This document shows positions 34,971-44,019 of a stretch of 60,422 nt of DNA, one piece after another. The position numbers and the translations under genes were made by a program. The DNA is from UBA8687 sp964564655 (GTDB lineage Bacteria > Nitrospinota > Nitrospinia > Nitrospinales > VA-1): NCBI GenBank assembly GCA_964564655.1, contig CAZMBO010000004.1, positions 1-60,422 of the forward strand. Direction: 5' to 3'. How positions within the stretch are numbered: position 1 is the first letter of the stretch; each line of letters begins with the position of its first letter. The notes under the pieces are model-generated. The model was not told where the DNA came from. It saw nothing but the letters and a program-made list of their open reading frames with translations, and ran no database searches.

Positions 34971-35549
34971 TTAAAGCGAACGGGCGAATTCCATTGCCTT
35001 CTCCATATCTGGGAGGTTCGCTAGCTCAGAAACGATTTCCAGGTAGCGAATGATTCCATTTTGGTCTAGAACAAATACGGCTCGGGCCAATAGACGATTT
35101 TCTTCGATCAATAAACCAGATAATTTCCCAAACTCGGCATCACGGTAATCTGAAAGGAACTTAATGTTGTTTATTCTGGCTTCCTTGGCGAACCGTTTTT
35201 GAGCGAAGGGCAAATCACGACTTATCGTAATAAGGTTAGCGGTCTTATCGAGCCCTTTATTTTCTTCGCTAAGTATATGAGTTTGTTTTTCGCAGGTGGG
35301 AGTATCCAGGGAAGGAACGATACTCAGTATTGTCACCTTGCCTTTAAGCGATTGCAGATCAATCATGTTCAGCCCCAGGTCAGGAAGGCGGACGGTTGGG
35401 AGTGTTTTTCCTACCTGCGATTTCTCCCCCATCAGAGTCAAAGGTTTTCCTCGTAAGGTAATGGTCTGCTCTTCTCCACCCCAGGACAAACCCGCAAGGG
35501 CTAAAAAGCCCACCAAAAATAAGACAGGTGGTAGAATTTTCCTGTTCAT
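34971..35549 (-). CDS. Secreted Tpx-like peroxiredoxin without resolving cysteine
   Basis: A 192-residue protein with a signal peptide (about 1-24, ending GLSWGGEE), so periplasmic, unlike cytoplasmic Tpx. The peroxidatic site SLDTPTCEKQT (about residue 87) and the ISRDLPFAQKRF helix match thiol peroxidase. The resolving cysteine, which in E. coli Tpx follows KRF, is Ala here (KRFAKEARI), suggesting a one-Cys mechanism using another reductant. ATG 35549 is chosen because GGAG lies seven bases upstream; the longer frame would overlap the divergent gene at 35580. Confidence 0.88.
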   Translation of the reverse strand: MNRKILPPVLFLVGFLALAGLSWGGEEQTITLRGKPLTLMGEKSQVGKTLPTVRLPDLGLNMIDLQSLKGKVTILSIVPSLDTPTCEKQTHILSEENKGLDKTANLITISRDLPFAQKRFAKEARINNIKFLSDYRDAEFGKLSGLLIEENRLLARAVFVLDQNGIIRYLEIVSELANLPDMEKAMEFARSL

Positions 35550-35579
35550 ATTGTTTCTCCATATTATTAAAATAAAAGC

Positions 35580-36170
35580 ATGAATCAATTTAGCACAATT
35601 AAAGCCCTTAAGAAAAATATCAAAGCATGCATTCTTTGTGCAGACTATCTTCCCTATCAACCTAGACCTGTTTTCTCTTTTTCTGCAAAGTCAAAAATTT
35701 TGATTGTTGGTCAAGCTCCAGGAATCAAAGTGCATAAATCTGGGATCCCCTGGAACGATGCCAGTGGGGACCGTTTGCGTGAATGGATACAAGTTTCCAA
35801 AGATCAGTTTTATGACACAAAGTACTTTTCTATTGTTCCTATGGCATTCTGCTACCCCGGCAAAGGTAAGTCGGGTGATTTGCCACCACGCCCGGAGTGT
35901 GCTGAAAAATGGATGGAACCTATCCTTGACAAGGTACCGCAAAGGAAACTTACGCTTTTAATAGGGCAATATTCACAGGGCTGGTTTTTAAAGGGGACTA
36001 AAAAAAACACCCTTACTGAAACAGTGAAAAACTGGCAAGAATATCAACCTGAATACTTTGTATTACCGCATCCTTCTCCTCGCAACAATATCTGGCTAAA
36101 GAAGAACCCATGGTTTGAGAAAAAACTGGTGCCTAAATTAAAAAAAAAGGTTAAAGAGTTAATTTCTTAA
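35580..36170 (+). CDS. Uracil-DNA glycosylase superfamily protein
   Basis: A 196-residue single-domain protein of the UDG fold. It shows KILIVGQAPGIKVHKSGIPW (motif A-like, about 40-59), the central IVPMAFCYPGKGKSGDLPP and the motif B-like VLPHPSPRNN (about 160-169). An N-terminal CILCADYL pair resembles the start of the iron-sulfur site in family 4/5 enzymes, but the remaining cysteines are not evident. Uracil excision activity is therefore only inferred. It is divergent from the Tpx-like gene with a 30 bp spacer. Confidence 0.8.
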   Translation: MNQFSTIKALKKNIKACILCADYLPYQPRPVFSFSAKSKILIVGQAPGIKVHKSGIPWNDASGDRLREWIQVSKDQFYDTKYFSIVPMAFCYPGKGKSGDLPPRPECAEKWMEPILDKVPQRKLTLLIGQYSQGWFLKGTKKNTLTETVKNWQEYQPEYFVLPHPSPRNNIWLKKNPWFEKKLVPKLKKKVKELIS

Positions 36171-36174
36171 AAAA

Positions 36175-38556
36175 TCAAAATTCCACAATGGTAACCCCAG
36201 TACCACCTTCCTCACGTCTGCCGGGATAAAATTGCTTACAAATTCCGGTTTTTTCCAGGTAATTTTTGACGAGAGTCTTTATAGTTCCCATTCCATGCCC
36301 ATGAATAATTGTTACCCGCGGTACTTTGGTTACAATTGCATGGCTGATAAAAGCTTCCATTTTTGTTTCCGCTTCTTCAGAGTTCATACCCCTAAGATCG
36401 CAAGAAGACCTACCTTGAGGTTGAGCTTCAATGTTCATTAAAATTTTTGGGGTTTCTTTTTTTGACTTATTTTCTTGCTGAGGATTGCCGCGTATCGAAG
36501 ATGTTTCAACGGTGGTGTTAATATTTCCCATACGGACTTGCACCTTTTTCTTTCCTTTTGTAGCTTCGAGAAGTATCGCCGTTGTACCCAAATTTAATAG
36601 TAATACGGTATCACCGGGTTTTAATTCGTCTGCTGCTAGACTCCAGTCTTCCAAATTGTGATCGGATGTCAGTTCGCTTTTGCCTATCGCTTGGATTTTT
36701 TTTTCCACTTTTCGTATTTTGGGTAAAGTTTTTTCTCCCTTGATCTCCTGAATCATTTTTTGGATCGCAGTTTTTCCAGCACGAACTTCAGCTTGAAGCT
36801 TTTTATTTTTATTTTTTTGGAATTCTTTTTCTTCTTTGCGAAGCCTTACTGTGAGCTGATTTTGTTCTCGATTCAATTGTTCTATTTCTGATTTTATAAG
36901 TTTTATCTTTTCTTGATCCTGATGCATTTGCAACCGTTGGCGTGTCAGGTCTTCCAAAAGGTTTTCAGCACGCTGGTCTTTTGCTTGATGTAAACTGCGT
37001 GCATGATCAATGATGTTCCGTTGCAATCCCAATCGTTCGGCAGTATCGAGTGCGGCGCTTTGCCCAGGGGCGCCGAATATCAAGCGGTAAGTAGGGCTCA
37101 TGGTATCAAGGTTAAATTCAGTACAAGCATTCAAAAATCCTTTCTGAGTTTGTGCCAGTATTTTTAATGAGAAATAATGTGTTGATACCAGTGTCATTAC
37201 ATTCTTGCGCTTTAATTCCAGAAGAATTGATTCAGCAAGCGCGGCTCCTTCATTGGGGTCGGTTGCTATTCCTAACTCATCTAGAAGTACTAGGGATCCT
37301 GAGGTTGCGTTGTCAATAATACGAATAATTTTTTCTAGATGCCCAGAAAACGTGGACAGCTTTAATTGAATATTCTGGTCATCTCCTATGTCTGAATAAA
37401 TTTCTTGAAAAAATGGGATATGAGAATTTTTCTGAACAGGAAGGAAGAGTCCCGATCTCACCATTAGAGATAATAACCCCAGTGTTTTTAGGGTCACTGT
37501 TTTTCCTCCTGTGTTGGGCCCAGATATGATGACAACTTTGGTCGATTCTTCCCATTCGATGGTATTAGGTACGACTTTTTCAGCATCCAATACCAGCTCA
37601 GGATTTCGGGCCTCTTTTAGCAACATTTTGGATTCTAGGTTCATTGGACACTTCACCGCACCCATGGTTTTAGCAAAGCGGGCTTTTGCATAAATGAGAT
37701 CAAGAGTCGCCAAACCCTCCATGTTTTTTTTTAAAGGTTCTTTGTGTTGATTAATCTGTATTGCAAGGGACTGTAAAACTAATGCTTTTTCTTTGGCGAC
37801 TTTCAGTCGTGCCATTTTTAATTGGTTGTTTAGCGGAACTATGGATGTGGGTTCGATAAAGAGTGTTTGGCCGGTTCCCGACATGTCATGCACAATTCCA
37901 TCTACCTTTGATTTGAATTCAGCCCGGATGGGAATCACCTTTCTTTCTTGTCGCTCGGTGATATAGGAATCCTGCAACGCTTCTTTGATCTTGGAGCTGG
38001 AAAAAAGTTTGTGAATTTTTTCTTCCAGTTTGTTCCGTGCGGTTTCAGTTTCGCGGAACGCCTGCTTTAATTCAGGCGTCGCATTTTCTTTTATATTTCC
38101 TTCATCATCGATACAACGGACAAGATCAGCGAGAAACTCTTTCAGGGGGTCCAGTTGTGAAAGCCAATGTTGGATGTTCGGAAAGGCATTTAATTTTTCT
38201 AAATTCTTACAAAGATTCCTGCAAAGCCGCAGTAATTTCATAATGACGAGGCATTGGCCGGTATTGATCATATGCTGCTCGTCAACATCTTTAAAAATAG
38301 GATTGATGTCCTCAAACCGATCCATAGGAAACGACTCCAGAGAGTCCAGTAATGCCATCATCTCTGTCGTTTCGTCTAGTCGTTTTTCTGCAGTTCTAAA
38401 ATCTGTTTCAGGTTTTAAATGCAGACAAAAATTATAGGTATAAGGCGAGGAAGTATGATTTGCAAGAGCTGTAGTTATCCGTTCCCAACCTAGGAGCTTC
38501 ATGGACTTTAACAAAAGAGGATGAGTATCGTTTTCAGAAGAGGGTGTTTCGCTCAT
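36175..38556 (-). CDS. mutS2: MutS2 family endonuclease/ATPase
   Basis: A 793-residue MutS2. Core and clamp helices (about 1-320) are followed by the ATPase with Walker A IISGPNTGGKTVTLKTLGLL (about 346-365), Walker B LVLLDELGIATDPNEGAAL and the switch LVSTHYFSLK. A long coiled coil (about 530-620) and a C-terminal Smr nuclease domain, with SCDLRGMNSEEAETKMEAFI and IIHGHGMGTIKTLVKNYL, complete it. Family roles are suppression of recombination and ribosome-collision rescue. The start overlaps the stop of the lipoprotein gene transcribed upstream of it. Confidence 0.96.
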   Translation of the reverse strand: MSETPSSENDTHPLLLKSMKLLGWERITTALANHTSSPYTYNFCLHLKPETDFRTAEKRLDETTEMMALLDSLESFPMDRFEDINPIFKDVDEQHMINTGQCLVIMKLLRLCRNLCKNLEKLNAFPNIQHWLSQLDPLKEFLADLVRCIDDEGNIKENATPELKQAFRETETARNKLEEKIHKLFSSSKIKEALQDSYITERQERKVIPIRAEFKSKVDGIVHDMSGTGQTLFIEPTSIVPLNNQLKMARLKVAKEKALVLQSLAIQINQHKEPLKKNMEGLATLDLIYAKARFAKTMGAVKCPMNLESKMLLKEARNPELVLDAEKVVPNTIEWEESTKVVIISGPNTGGKTVTLKTLGLLSLMVRSGLFLPVQKNSHIPFFQEIYSDIGDDQNIQLKLSTFSGHLEKIIRIIDNATSGSLVLLDELGIATDPNEGAALAESILLELKRKNVMTLVSTHYFSLKILAQTQKGFLNACTEFNLDTMSPTYRLIFGAPGQSAALDTAERLGLQRNIIDHARSLHQAKDQRAENLLEDLTRQRLQMHQDQEKIKLIKSEIEQLNREQNQLTVRLRKEEKEFQKNKNKKLQAEVRAGKTAIQKMIQEIKGEKTLPKIRKVEKKIQAIGKSELTSDHNLEDWSLAADELKPGDTVLLLNLGTTAILLEATKGKKKVQVRMGNINTTVETSSIRGNPQQENKSKKETPKILMNIEAQPQGRSSCDLRGMNSEEAETKMEAFISHAIVTKVPRVTIIHGHGMGTIKTLVKNYLEKTGICKQFYPGRREEGGTGVTIVEF

Positions 38557-39884
38557 GGTAGAGATCGTACTAGGGTGGTTTCCAATAGGATATTGACCTT
38601 TGCATCGTATAATCGGTAAGGATCGCGCAATTGTTTATAGCCGTAAAGTAATACTGCGAGGTCTTTTTTTACTTTATTCTGATAGCTGGTTTTTTTTTCT
38701 CCTGCTATCAGCTTGTTGTTTTGATTTTGAATTTTTTGAGTGGTAATGATGACTGTTTTGTCGAAATCCACCGTTTCTGTATTGAAAAAAAGATCGTATT
38801 CGACAAGATTTTCTCCCATCACTTCAAATCGATTTTCTCCTTTTCTTTCCACAAATAAAGTAGCTATTTTCCCATTTCTGTTATTGGGTTTGGGGCTTTC
38901 TGGCCCAGGGAGTTCAAGCGAAGCAAGATTTTTTCCCTTTTTCAGGCGCGCCCAGTGAATCATGCCCAGGTGGTTATTTTCGCGGGTCATTCTTACTATG
39001 GTCGGATTCAGATTGCGTTTTTGCTTTTTAATCCATTCTAGTAAATCGGGAATTTCATTTTTAGGAAGGAAATGTCCTCCATGAGCCATTCCTTTTTCAC
39101 CATGTTCGCGATAGACGACAGGGTATCTCATATCAGAGAGTATCTGGTTGACTCTCCGACTCAATTGTATAGGAAAAATGGGATCATGCTTTCCCTGGAT
39201 CATATAGATAGGTGTGTTCCTTAGGTTGATTAGGAAATTCATAAAACGTGGGGTGATGCTTCCGGCAATGGGTATCAACCCTGCAAATCGATCCGGATAA
39301 AACATCCCAATAGTGTAGACCCCAATGGCGCCATTGGACAGTCCAGCAAGAAAAACTCTATTGTCATCGACATTATATTGCGAGCGGACCTGGTCCATTA
39401 AAGCTAAAACCATTTCTTCTGCCGGGCGTGCCCACCACGCACCCATAGGATAAGACGGGCATATAACGATAAACTCTCCATTCAGCCTTTCTGCCCATTT
39501 AGCAGCAGTGACATCGCCGTTTCCTCCCATACCGTGCAAAACAATGACCATGGGCAAGGGACTTGTTTTAGGCGCAGTTTCAGGATAATACAGGGCGTAC
39601 GAATAATCCTTTCCATTGCTATTAAATTTTAATCCTGTTAGCAGGCCCCGTTTCTCTGCAACAGGTTTTGTCCGTAGTCTTAGTATAGTTTTTATTACTT
39701 TGTGTGACACCTTTTGGCTTTTCAAACGTTGCAGCACTTGAACTTCTACATCTGAATCGTTAGTGGATAAGAATAGGTCAATATCTTCCTTGATGTCATA
39801 GGTGATTTGTTTTGGGTCGGATTTAATTCCTGTAGAACAGGAAGCTGAAAATAGGATTATTAAAAATATATTTTTAAGCTTCAT
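38553..39884 (-). CDS. Lipoprotein alpha/beta hydrolase (PHB-depolymerase/esterase-like)
   Basis: Signal peptide with lipobox, IFLIILFSASCSTG (Cys about residue 16), then a prohydrolase-like region and the hydrolase core. The core has oxyanion loop VIVLHGMGGNGD (about 115-126), nucleophile FLAGLSNGAIG (Ser in GLSNG), an acid in IQGKHDPIFP and His in MAHGGHFLP. After about residue 300, roughly 140 residues of extra beta-rich sequence follow that I cannot assign. Substrate unknown. ATG 39884 or 39893 both fit; the longer frame runs into the upstream gene. Confidence 0.8.
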   Translation of the reverse strand: MKLKNIFLIILFSASCSTGIKSDPKQITYDIKEDIDLFLSTNDSDVEVQVLQRLKSQKVSHKVIKTILRLRTKPVAEKRGLLTGLKFNSNGKDYSYALYYPETAPKTSPLPMVIVLHGMGGNGDVTAAKWAERLNGEFIVICPSYPMGAWWARPAEEMVLALMDQVRSQYNVDDNRVFLAGLSNGAIGVYTIGMFYPDRFAGLIPIAGSITPRFMNFLINLRNTPIYMIQGKHDPIFPIQLSRRVNQILSDMRYPVVYREHGEKGMAHGGHFLPKNEIPDLLEWIKKQKRNLNPTIVRMTRENNHLGMIHWARLKKGKNLASLELPGPESPKPNNRNGKIATLFVERKGENRFEVMGENLVEYDLFFNTETVDFDKTVIITTQKIQNQNNKLIAGEKKTSYQNKVKKDLAVLLYGYKQLRDPYRLYDAKVNILLETTLVRSLP

Positions 39885-39924
39885 GGTTACCATAGTATTG
39901 TCTGATGTTTTTTGGCAACAACGC

Positions 39925-40728
39925 TTAACTATTGATGCCCCAATTGTATTCAAGGTAGTAAATTTCAATTCCTGAGCGTGTCAATTTTTTTGCCACATCG
40001 GGTGAAACATAATTAGCAATAAACTTCAATACCCCTCCTCTGCTTTCAAAGTCATCTTCGAACCATTTAAAAATTGAAGAAAGGTAGACCCGATTTCTTT
40101 TATTATCTATTTTCATCCCTTTTTCTGATGACTTTAAAAATACTCTCATCTGATCATCCAACTGCTCATTTAGACTATTAACATTAAATGCCTCAAGCCT
40201 GAGATCTGGACAACTTACTGAAGCACAAACAATCGCCACATGAACCCTTGGCTCATCCATTTTTCGGAGAATTTCATGCTCAATTTCATTCAGAGTTCTT
40301 TCTTTTCCCCCAACATTACCAGCTGGTTTTCCCCAAACTGGCCTAAAAAAACTTCCTAAATCTTTAATACTTTTTATCGGGAAATGGTCTGCCACCATTT
40401 TAGCCGCAAAAATATTATAAGTATTAATCCAGAAAACAAGCTTTTCCTCTCTAGATTTTAAGGAGTCCATTTTCACCGTGTTTAAGCGAGCTAATAACTT
40501 ATCAAAGCTCAGTTCATTTTTTAGATTTTCATAATCCACAGCATTGATCAATATGCCATCGACCTTTTTAGGTCTGACATGCTTTTTTATCAATGCCTCC
40601 CAGTCTGAAAAATCAAAAGCGGCTACCGGTATAACCCACATCAAAGTAAATACTAGAGTAAAAGCTAAAATTTTCTCCTTCCCTATGGCCCAGTGCATAC
40701 TATTCTTATTGGTTTGGATTTTTTGCAT
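39925..40728 (-). CDS. Secreted DUF547 protein
   Basis: A 267-residue protein with an N-terminal signal peptide (about 17-39, ILAFTLVFTLMWVIPVAAF). The DUF547 core is recognised by REEKLVFWINTYNIFAAKM (about 96-114), GGKERTLNEIEHEILRK, VHVAIVCASVSCPDLRLEAF (about 175-194) and YLSSIFKWFEDDF. The domain has an NlpC/P60-like Cys-His look and no settled function. ATG 40728 is used; ATG 40698 is possible. It probably shares a transcript with the downstream lipoprotein hydrolase gene. Confidence 0.85.
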   Translation of the reverse strand: MQKIQTNKNSMHWAIGKEKILAFTLVFTLMWVIPVAAFDFSDWEALIKKHVRPKKVDGILINAVDYENLKNELSFDKLLARLNTVKMDSLKSREEKLVFWINTYNIFAAKMVADHFPIKSIKDLGSFFRPVWGKPAGNVGGKERTLNEIEHEILRKMDEPRVHVAIVCASVSCPDLRLEAFNVNSLNEQLDDQMRVFLKSSEKGMKIDNKRNRVYLSSIFKWFEDDFESRGGVLKFIANYVSPDVAKKLTRSGIEIYYLEYNWGINS

Positions 40729-40846
40729 TTCTTATAAAATGTCCTAAACTTTTCACTACTAAATTTTATTACTATTTTGGGAGTTTCCCTTACAAATTAA
40801 TTAAGCTTATAATTTATAATACCTTCCTGAAACTTAATCAATTTCA

Positions 40847-41734
40847 TTGAAAATTAGTGGCGTGAGCAAAAACAACAAATTCGACTTAGTCAACCTAAAA
40901 GACTTTTTATTTATATCCGATTTGGATGGCACTCTTCTGCTACCTAATGGAACCCTTCCAGAAGAGTTCAAATACCGCCTAAATAAGCTTATTTCTGATG
41001 GCATGCGATTTACAATAGCAACAGCAAGAAATTATGATTCTGCTTACCCCATTTTAAAGGGATTGAATCTCATATTTCCAGTTGTTTTGTTTAATGGAGT
41101 CTACCTGACAGATTTTCATAGTGGGGAAATATTAGAACATACCCAGTTTATTGATAAAACTGTGATAAACAGCATGCTCGATTTAGCAAAAATAAATAAA
41201 ATCGAACCCTTCATTTATACCTTTGGAAACCAACATCAGGTTTATTATCGCAAGGTTTTAAATACAGGTTCGACTGCGTATCTAAATAGCCTAAAAAAGG
41301 ATGATAGAGTCAAACAGGTTTCAGAGTTTGTGTTTCAAGAAGATGAGAATATTTCTGGTTTTTTGCTGATAGGCACACTTGAAAATCTAAATCCAATTTA
41401 CCACAAGCTTAAGGAAAATCACTTCGATCATCTTAATGTATATTTTGCAGAAGATGTTTCAATGAAAGGGTATTATTGGTTGCAATCTTTTCATCAGCAG
41501 GCTAATAAAGGAAATATGTTAGAAAAGCTGGCAGAACGACTAAACATTTCCTTAAATAAAACTCTGGTTTTTGGAGATTATCTCAATGATTTGGATATGT
41601 TCAGAGTAGCTAGGTATTCGGTTGCCGTGGAAAATGCTTTACCAGAAGTAAAAGAATGTGCCAATAAAATTATTGGTCACAACAGTCATGGGGCGGTATT
41701 GGAATTTCTCGAATCTATTTGGGAAAACTCCTAA
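40847..41734 (+). CDS. Cof-type HAD-superfamily phosphatase
   Basis: A 295-residue soluble phosphatase of the Cof/YidA type with a C2-type cap. Motif I FISDLDGTLLLPNGTLPE (nucleophile Asp about residue 25), motif II in FTIATARNYDSAYPIL, a Lys in HQQANKGNMLEKLAERLNI (about 215-233) and motif IV VFGDYLNDLDMF are all intact. Likely substrate is a sugar phosphate or similar, not determinable here. The start is TTG 40847 or GTG 40862; neither has a good ribosome binding site. Confidence 0.88.
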   Translation: MKISGVSKNNKFDLVNLKDFLFISDLDGTLLLPNGTLPEEFKYRLNKLISDGMRFTIATARNYDSAYPILKGLNLIFPVVLFNGVYLTDFHSGEILEHTQFIDKTVINSMLDLAKINKIEPFIYTFGNQHQVYYRKVLNTGSTAYLNSLKKDDRVKQVSEFVFQEDENISGFLLIGTLENLNPIYHKLKENHFDHLNVYFAEDVSMKGYYWLQSFHQQANKGNMLEKLAERLNISLNKTLVFGDYLNDLDMFRVARYSVAVENALPEVKECANKIIGHNSHGAVLEFLESIWENS

Positions 41735-41802
41735 ACTATTGCAAAACACATTAACAAAATTAGTATAATAGGACTCCATAGTAAAACTTAGTGAGAGATC
41801 AA

Positions 41803-42381
41803 ATGCCTGAACAACCCAAAGAATCGGAAAAAACTATATATCAGAGGGATAAGACGGCTAAAGAGCCTAAAACTATTGGCGATACTCCGAAACAGCCCGT
41901 CAAGCCGAAGCCAAAAATTAAAAAGGTTTTTGTACCTAAAAAAACTACTTTCACCACTGACAAACCCATGGAGCATCGGGTGAGAAATATTCGGCTAACT
42001 TCAGAAGAGTCTGCAAAAATGATTTGGGAAATTCTGATTGATTTTCAGAACGATCTGGCTAAAGCTGAAATGGATGATCCCGATAAACCATTTCATGATT
42101 GGGAAAAAGTTGAAAAATTTTTTACCCGCCTTGCTAAAAAATACAGTATTTGTCAAAGTAAAAAAATTGGAGGGGATTTAGGCTGGGTCCATCGTGACAT
42201 GACGCTCCCTGAGCAAATAATAACTTCGGAGCTTGTTGATAAAATAATGAAACTGGAAAAATTTATTATTCCCGATCCCATTAAAAGCAACTTAGGTTTC
42301 CATATCCTTATGATTTGCGAAAGTCAAATCCATACACCAAAAGAAAAGCCTCCGGAGAAGGAAAGCCGCCCTCTTTTCTAA
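41803..42381 (+). CDS. Degenerate parvulin (PpiC)-like protein
   Basis: A 192-residue protein without signal peptide. A Lys/Pro-rich, probably disordered head (about 1-55) leads to a domain resembling PpiC rotamases: VRNIRLTSEESAKMIWEIL, FFTRLAKKYSICQSKKIGGD followed by LGWVHRDM, and the end SNLGFHILMICES. The first parvulin histidine (usual SHIL) is Asn here while the second (GFHIL) is kept, so isomerase activity is doubtful. ATG 41803 is used. It stands alone on the plus strand. Confidence 0.65.
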   Translation: MPEQPKESEKTIYQRDKTAKEPKTIGDTPKQPVKPKPKIKKVFVPKKTTFTTDKPMEHRVRNIRLTSEESAKMIWEILIDFQNDLAKAEMDDPDKPFHDWEKVEKFFTRLAKKYSICQSKKIGGDLGWVHRDMTLPEQIITSELVDKIMKLEKFIIPDPIKSNLGFHILMICESQIHTPKEKPPEKESRPLF

Positions 42382-42478
42382 CCCCCCAACTAGTTTTGAA
42401 GCCAATACTACAGCTTTAAATACCCACAAACAGGTTTTCTGCTTCTTGCCCACTTACCTTTTTGTTAGAAAGAAACGA

Positions 42479-43987
42479 TTAATTTCCCAAAAAGAAACGT
42501 CGAATATTTTCTACAACATATTCCTGTTGCTCACGGGAGATTTCATGGGAAATTGGAAGGGCTAAAGTTTCATCGGCTGCTTTTTCAGATTCAGGAAAAT
42601 CGCCTTTTTTGTAGCCCAGCGATTGAAAGCATTCTTGGATATGAAGTGGGACCGGGTAATAAATTTCACATCCGATATTATTTTCATTCAGAAAAGAACG
42701 TAATTCATCTCTACGGTTTCCAATGCGGATGACATATTGATTAAAAACATGCCTTGGAAAAACTTCGGGTGGTAACTGAATATATTGAGTCAGAGCATTC
42801 TGTTGTAATAATTGATTATAGATCGTTGAATTTTGTCGTCGCTTTTTTGTCCAATCTTCAAGATAATCTAACTTCGCCTTCACAATTCCTGCTTGCAAAG
42901 CATCCAAACGAAAATTACCACCTATGGTTTTATGATAATACTTGGGGCTAGAACCATGCATCCGAAGAACTTTTAATTTTTCATAAAGTTCCTCAGAAGA
43001 AGTTGTCACAATACCCCCATCACCAAATGCGCCCAGGTTTTTGGCAGGAAAAAATGAAAAACAACCCATATCTCCAAGAGATCCCGCTTTTTTGTTCTTA
43101 TATTCAGAACCAATCGATTGAGCAGCGTCTTCAATGACCGTCAGATTATGCTTTTTAGCCAAATCTATAATCGGATCCATATCAGCACATTGCCCATACA
43201 AGTGGACTGGCATAATGGCTCTAGTTTTAGAGGTAATACACCTTTCAATATGTTCGACCTTCATATTAAAAGTAACATCATTTATATCCACAAATACGGG
43301 TTTTGCCCCTACGCGAATAATTGATCCAACTGTAGCAAAAAACGTATAAGGAGAGGTAATCACTTCATCGCCCTCCCCAATCCCTGCTGCCATTAAGGAT
43401 ATTAATAAAGCATCTGTCCCTGAAGAAACACCTACCGCAAATGTAGTCTGGCAGTAATCAGCTATTTTTTCCTCTAAATCCATAACCTTGGAACCCAGGA
43501 TAAATTGCCCCCTACGAATGGTGTCGGCGATTTCATTTTCCGCATCATTCAAAATTTGATGATAAGATGCGGGAATATCGAGAAGTTTTACATTGGACAC
43601 TGGATCCAAAGGTTCGTTTATTTTGGATTCCAGTTGTTCAGAAGTAAGCACAGGCACATCATCCGAAGAGAATTTTTCCGGCCTTGTAGAAACCACTGCA
43701 TCAAATCCGCAAGATCGAACAAGGATTAGTGCCAATTTTTCTTCGAAACACTCATCCTTTAAAGCTTCCACTAAGTCACCCGGAGTCGGGGTTACCACAC
43801 TTAATTGGTCCAAAAGGGTTTTAACTTTTTTTCTATCCTCTTTGGTTAATTCCTGCATTAAAGATGAGATAGTAGTTGATGCCACCCAGCCTTTACAGCG
43901 CCTTGTATTACAAAGATGCATAACCCCTGAATCTTCTCGAGAGGATAAAGCTTGAACCAAATAATCTTGATGTAAAAGAATTTCCAT
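42479..43987 (-). CDS. PIN-like domain fused to DegT/DnrJ/EryC1 aminotransferase
   Basis: 502 residues. From about 133 on it is a complete fold-type I sugar aminotransferase: FILGSKVMDLEEKIADYC, VGVSSGTDALLISLMAAG, SPYTFFATVGSI, VIEDAAQSIGSEY, the PLP lysine in FFPAKNLGAFGDGG (about 315) and HVFNQYVIRI. Such enzymes aminate keto-sugars for surface polysaccharides. The first about 125 residues look like a PIN_3 domain: EILLHQDYLVQAL, VASTTISSLMQEL, FEEKLALILVRSCGFDAVVS followed by TRPEKF, and VLTSEQLESK. The first catalytic Asp (LLDTN) is His here, so nuclease activity is doubtful. One continuous frame, no indel visible. Confidence 0.88.
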   Translation of the reverse strand: MEILLHQDYLVQALSSREDSGVMHLCNTRRCKGWVASTTISSLMQELTKEDRKKVKTLLDQLSVVTPTPGDLVEALKDECFEEKLALILVRSCGFDAVVSTRPEKFSSDDVPVLTSEQLESKINEPLDPVSNVKLLDIPASYHQILNDAENEIADTIRRGQFILGSKVMDLEEKIADYCQTTFAVGVSSGTDALLISLMAAGIGEGDEVITSPYTFFATVGSIIRVGAKPVFVDINDVTFNMKVEHIERCITSKTRAIMPVHLYGQCADMDPIIDLAKKHNLTVIEDAAQSIGSEYKNKKAGSLGDMGCFSFFPAKNLGAFGDGGIVTTSSEELYEKLKVLRMHGSSPKYYHKTIGGNFRLDALQAGIVKAKLDYLEDWTKKRRQNSTIYNQLLQQNALTQYIQLPPEVFPRHVFNQYVIRIGNRRDELRSFLNENNIGCEIYYPVPLHIQECFQSLGYKKGDFPESEKAADETLALPISHEISREQQEYVVENIRRFFLGN

Positions 43988-44019
43988 ATTTTGTGTTTTA
44001 CAAGGAGGTTATAAATAAA

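Noticed and set aside
44001..44008. AAGGAGG on the plus strand upstream of the aminotransferase gene
   Set aside because: No plus-strand start codon follows within a usable distance; it lies in the spacer before a minus-strand gene.
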